From positions 1 to 7,637 of the forward strand of contig JAUWEO010000082.1 of assembly GCA_030608245.1 (NCBI GenBank): a stretch of DNA of 7,637 nt. Direction: 5' to 3'. This document shows, piece after piece, positions 5,974-7,637 of this stretch. The DNA is from Candidatus Latescibacterota bacterium (lineage in GTDB: Bacteria > Latescibacterota > MVCY01). The first letter of the stretch is position 1, and each line of letters opens with the position of its first letter. The position numbers and the translations under genes were made by a program. The notes beneath the pieces were generated by a model that was given only the letters and a program-made list of their open reading frames with translations, did no database searches and was not told the origin of the DNA.

Positions 5974-7637
5974 TCAGTGGTCAGGATATACATCGAGGGC
6001 TTCAAGCCATTCCCTCAGTTTTGCGATTTTCTTCTGGGGATTTTCCGGCAGGGTGAAGGGATTCCTGCCTCTGGCATCGATTATTACACCTGCCACTCCG
6101 CCTTCCACAGAAGCCTTAAGGGCCTTGCCCCTGCCTGCCCCCACATCGAATCCTTTCTCTGGTTCTATCAATACCTCAGTCCACTTCCCTTCAGCAAGAG
6201 GTAGAAGAACCATCTCGCCGAATTTCACCTCTGTTGCTTCAGGAAGGGTAGGGGAATTTAAGGACCTCACTCGTATGCAGGGAGCACCTTCCTTTCCGGT
6301 TCCTACCGGGGAGATGCAAGTGCCCAGTTTGATCAGACAGTCTTTCTCAAATACCTCAGTGGCGGCTTGTTCATGGACTGTGGAAAGCACTCCCAGCTGT
6401 GGCATCATAAATATGCTGTCCACCGCAAGTCTGGTCACCCCTTCGGGCAGGAAGGCGTCGATGAGCATAAGAGCCGCCTGTGAACGCCGGGGGGCATGCG
6501 ACAGGATCCCTCCAGAGCCGACCAACAGATTCAAATTCAACATGTCTACCAAGGAGGCGCCGGTTGCTGTCTGAGCAAAGGTGTCGGAGATAGTCCGCTC
6601 TTGCTGTATGCCTTTCAGGCCCACCGCCATCGACTTGTGCTGCTGGAAGGCTAACCTTAACGCCTCTCGGGCAATAGCCTGCTCTATTTTAAGCTCGTTC
6701 AAGGTTTGAGGGATAGTAGTAGGCCGTATCATTTTATTTCTTATTGTATTGCGCAAGTCTGTCTCATCCACCTCAAAGGGAACCCAGCGGATGATGTTCT
6801 CCACTCCACTTTCTGCCAGCACATTGGAGATAGAGTAACTCATGCCCAAATTAGCGCTCACTGTACGGTTGAATACTTCTTGGAATACTGAAAAGACATC
6901 GGTGGTAGCACCTCCTATATCCACGCCGATCACATCTATGTTCTGTTGCCGGCCGATAGTTTCGATTAGCAGACCTACCGCACCGGGGGTAGGCATTATG
7001 GGGACATCAGCCCAGGACATTAGCTTCCGGTAACCAGGAGCATGGGCCATCACATGTTCCATGAACAGATCGTGGATCCTGAATCTGGCGGGCTGCAGGT
7101 TCTCTCTCTCTAAAACAGGACGAAGATTGTCTACCACCTCCAACGCGGTCTTTTCGGCCAGTGTTTCTTCTATCACTTGGCGGGCGTCTTTATTCCCGGC
7201 ATAGATGACAGGCAGTTGGTAGTCAGTGCCAAATCTGGGCTGAGGATCCGCAGCACCGATAAGCTCTGCAAGTTCAGCGACATGGGAAATGGTACCGCCG
7301 TCCACCCCTCCGGAGAGCAAGATCATATCTGGACGCAATCTCCGTATTCTTTCTACCCTCTGGTAGGGAAGTCTGCCATCGTTGGAGGCGATAATATCCA
7401 TCACAATTGCTCCTGCCCCTAAGGCAGCCCGGGCGGCGCTCTCCGCTGTCATTGTCTTCACCACCCCAGCTACCATCATCTGAAGTCCCCCCCCAGCAGA
7501 AGAGGTGGAGATATAGATGTCAACACCTTGTTTTTCACTCTGGTGGGGGGTTATTATCTTCTCCCCATCCAATATCTTGCGGTCGGCAAGTTCCTCCACT
7601 TCGCGGATGGCATTCAACACACCCCGGGTGACATCCT
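5974..7637 (-). CDS. Glutamate mutase L (MutL/GlmL) family protein, 5' end outside the window
   Basis: This is a member of the family named after the accessory protein of B12-dependent glutamate mutase. It is an actin-fold (ASKHA) ATPase thought to reactivate or assist adenosylcobalamin mutases such as glutamate mutase or the ornithine and lysine aminomutases. It is unrelated to mismatch-repair MutL. The frame stays open to the right edge (reading DVTRG before the GTG at 7620), so that GTG is probably an internal Val and the N-terminal phosphate-binding segment is missing. Counting from 7620, 548 residues remain: STSSAGGGLQM (38-48), AESAARAALGAGA (59-71), LLSGGVDGG (101-109), the ATPase motif IGVDIGGATTDVFSV (231-245) and LVGSGGILSHAP (366-376, probably the adenosine motif). 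Canonical GlmL is, from memory, about 460 aa; this is a longer form with an extended C-terminal part. No mutase gene lies in the window, so the partner is unknown. Transcription probably ends at the hairpin about 165 nt downstream. Confidence 0.88.
   Translation of the reverse strand, partial: DVTRGVLNAIREVEELADRKILDGEKIITPHQSEKQGVDIYISTSSAGGGLQMMVAGVVKTMTAESAARAALGAGAIVMDIIASNDGRLPYQRVERIRRLRPDMILLSGGVDGGTISHVAELAELIGAADPQPRFGTDYQLPVIYAGNKDARQVIEETLAEKTALEVVDNLRPVLERENLQPARFRIHDLFMEHVMAHAPGYRKLMSWADVPIMPTPGAVGLLIETIGRQQNIDVIGVDIGGATTDVFSVFQEVFNRTVSANLGMSYSISNVLAESGVENIIRWVPFEVDETDLRNTIRNKMIRPTTIPQTLNELKIEQAIAREALRLAFQQHKSMAVGLKGIQQERTISDTFAQTATGASLVDMLNLNLLVGSGGILSHAPRRSQAALMLIDAFLPEGVTRLAVDSIFMMPQLGVLSTVHEQAATEVFEKDCLIKLGTCISPVGTGKEGAPCIRVRSLNSPTLPEATEVKFGEMVLLPLAEGKWTEVLIEPEKGFDVGAGRGKALKASVEGGVAGVIIDARGRNPFTLPENPQKKIAKLREWLEALDVYPDH

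Overview
The window looks like an ordinary chromosomal housekeeping region of a Gram-negative (LPS-making, diderm) bacterium. Every supported gene lies on the minus strand, so transcription runs from the right edge to the left. Three enzymes of Kdo (3-deoxy-D-manno-octulosonate) synthesis imply an outer membrane with lipopolysaccharide. No gene fixes the taxon. The base composition looks balanced, the Kdo gene order resembles that of several deltaproteobacteria and candidate phyla, and the CTP synthase resembles a divergent type I associate from memory with archaea and uncultivated bacterial phyla. An uncultivated, environmental bacterium is therefore a reasonable but weak guess.

Right part (5974-7637): the 3' part of a long-form glutamate mutase L (MutL/GlmL) family protein, an actin-fold ATPase accessory protein linked to B12-dependent mutases. 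Its start lies beyond the window. The 405 bp that follow (5569-5973) contain no convincing gene but hold a clear transcript boundary: a 29-nt palindrome just after the stop codon, a strong intrinsic terminator, and then a near-consensus sigma70-type promoter that should drive the next genes.

Middle (4565-5568): radC (JAMM-domain protein) and gatC (subunit C of the tRNA amidotransferase), 23 nt apart. A 130-bp gap between gatC and kdsB is built from short repeated blocks, including a 7-bp tandem repeat in seven units.

Left part (128-4434): kdsB, pyrG, kdsA and kdsD, all joined by 4- or 8-nt overlaps. They form a compact CMP-Kdo module: KdsD makes arabinose 5-phosphate, KdsA condenses it with phosphoenolpyruvate, KdsB activates Kdo with CTP, and PyrG makes that CTP. 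The phosphatase KdsC is not in the window; it could lie to the left or elsewhere.

I found no mobile element, CRISPR array, RNA gene or defence system, and no evidence of a novel multi-gene system. The most unusual items are the CTP synthase (an extra charged segment, and a Phe at a position linked to CTP feedback), the heptamer repeat before kdsB, the palindrome after the mutase-L gene, and a gatC without gatA beside it.
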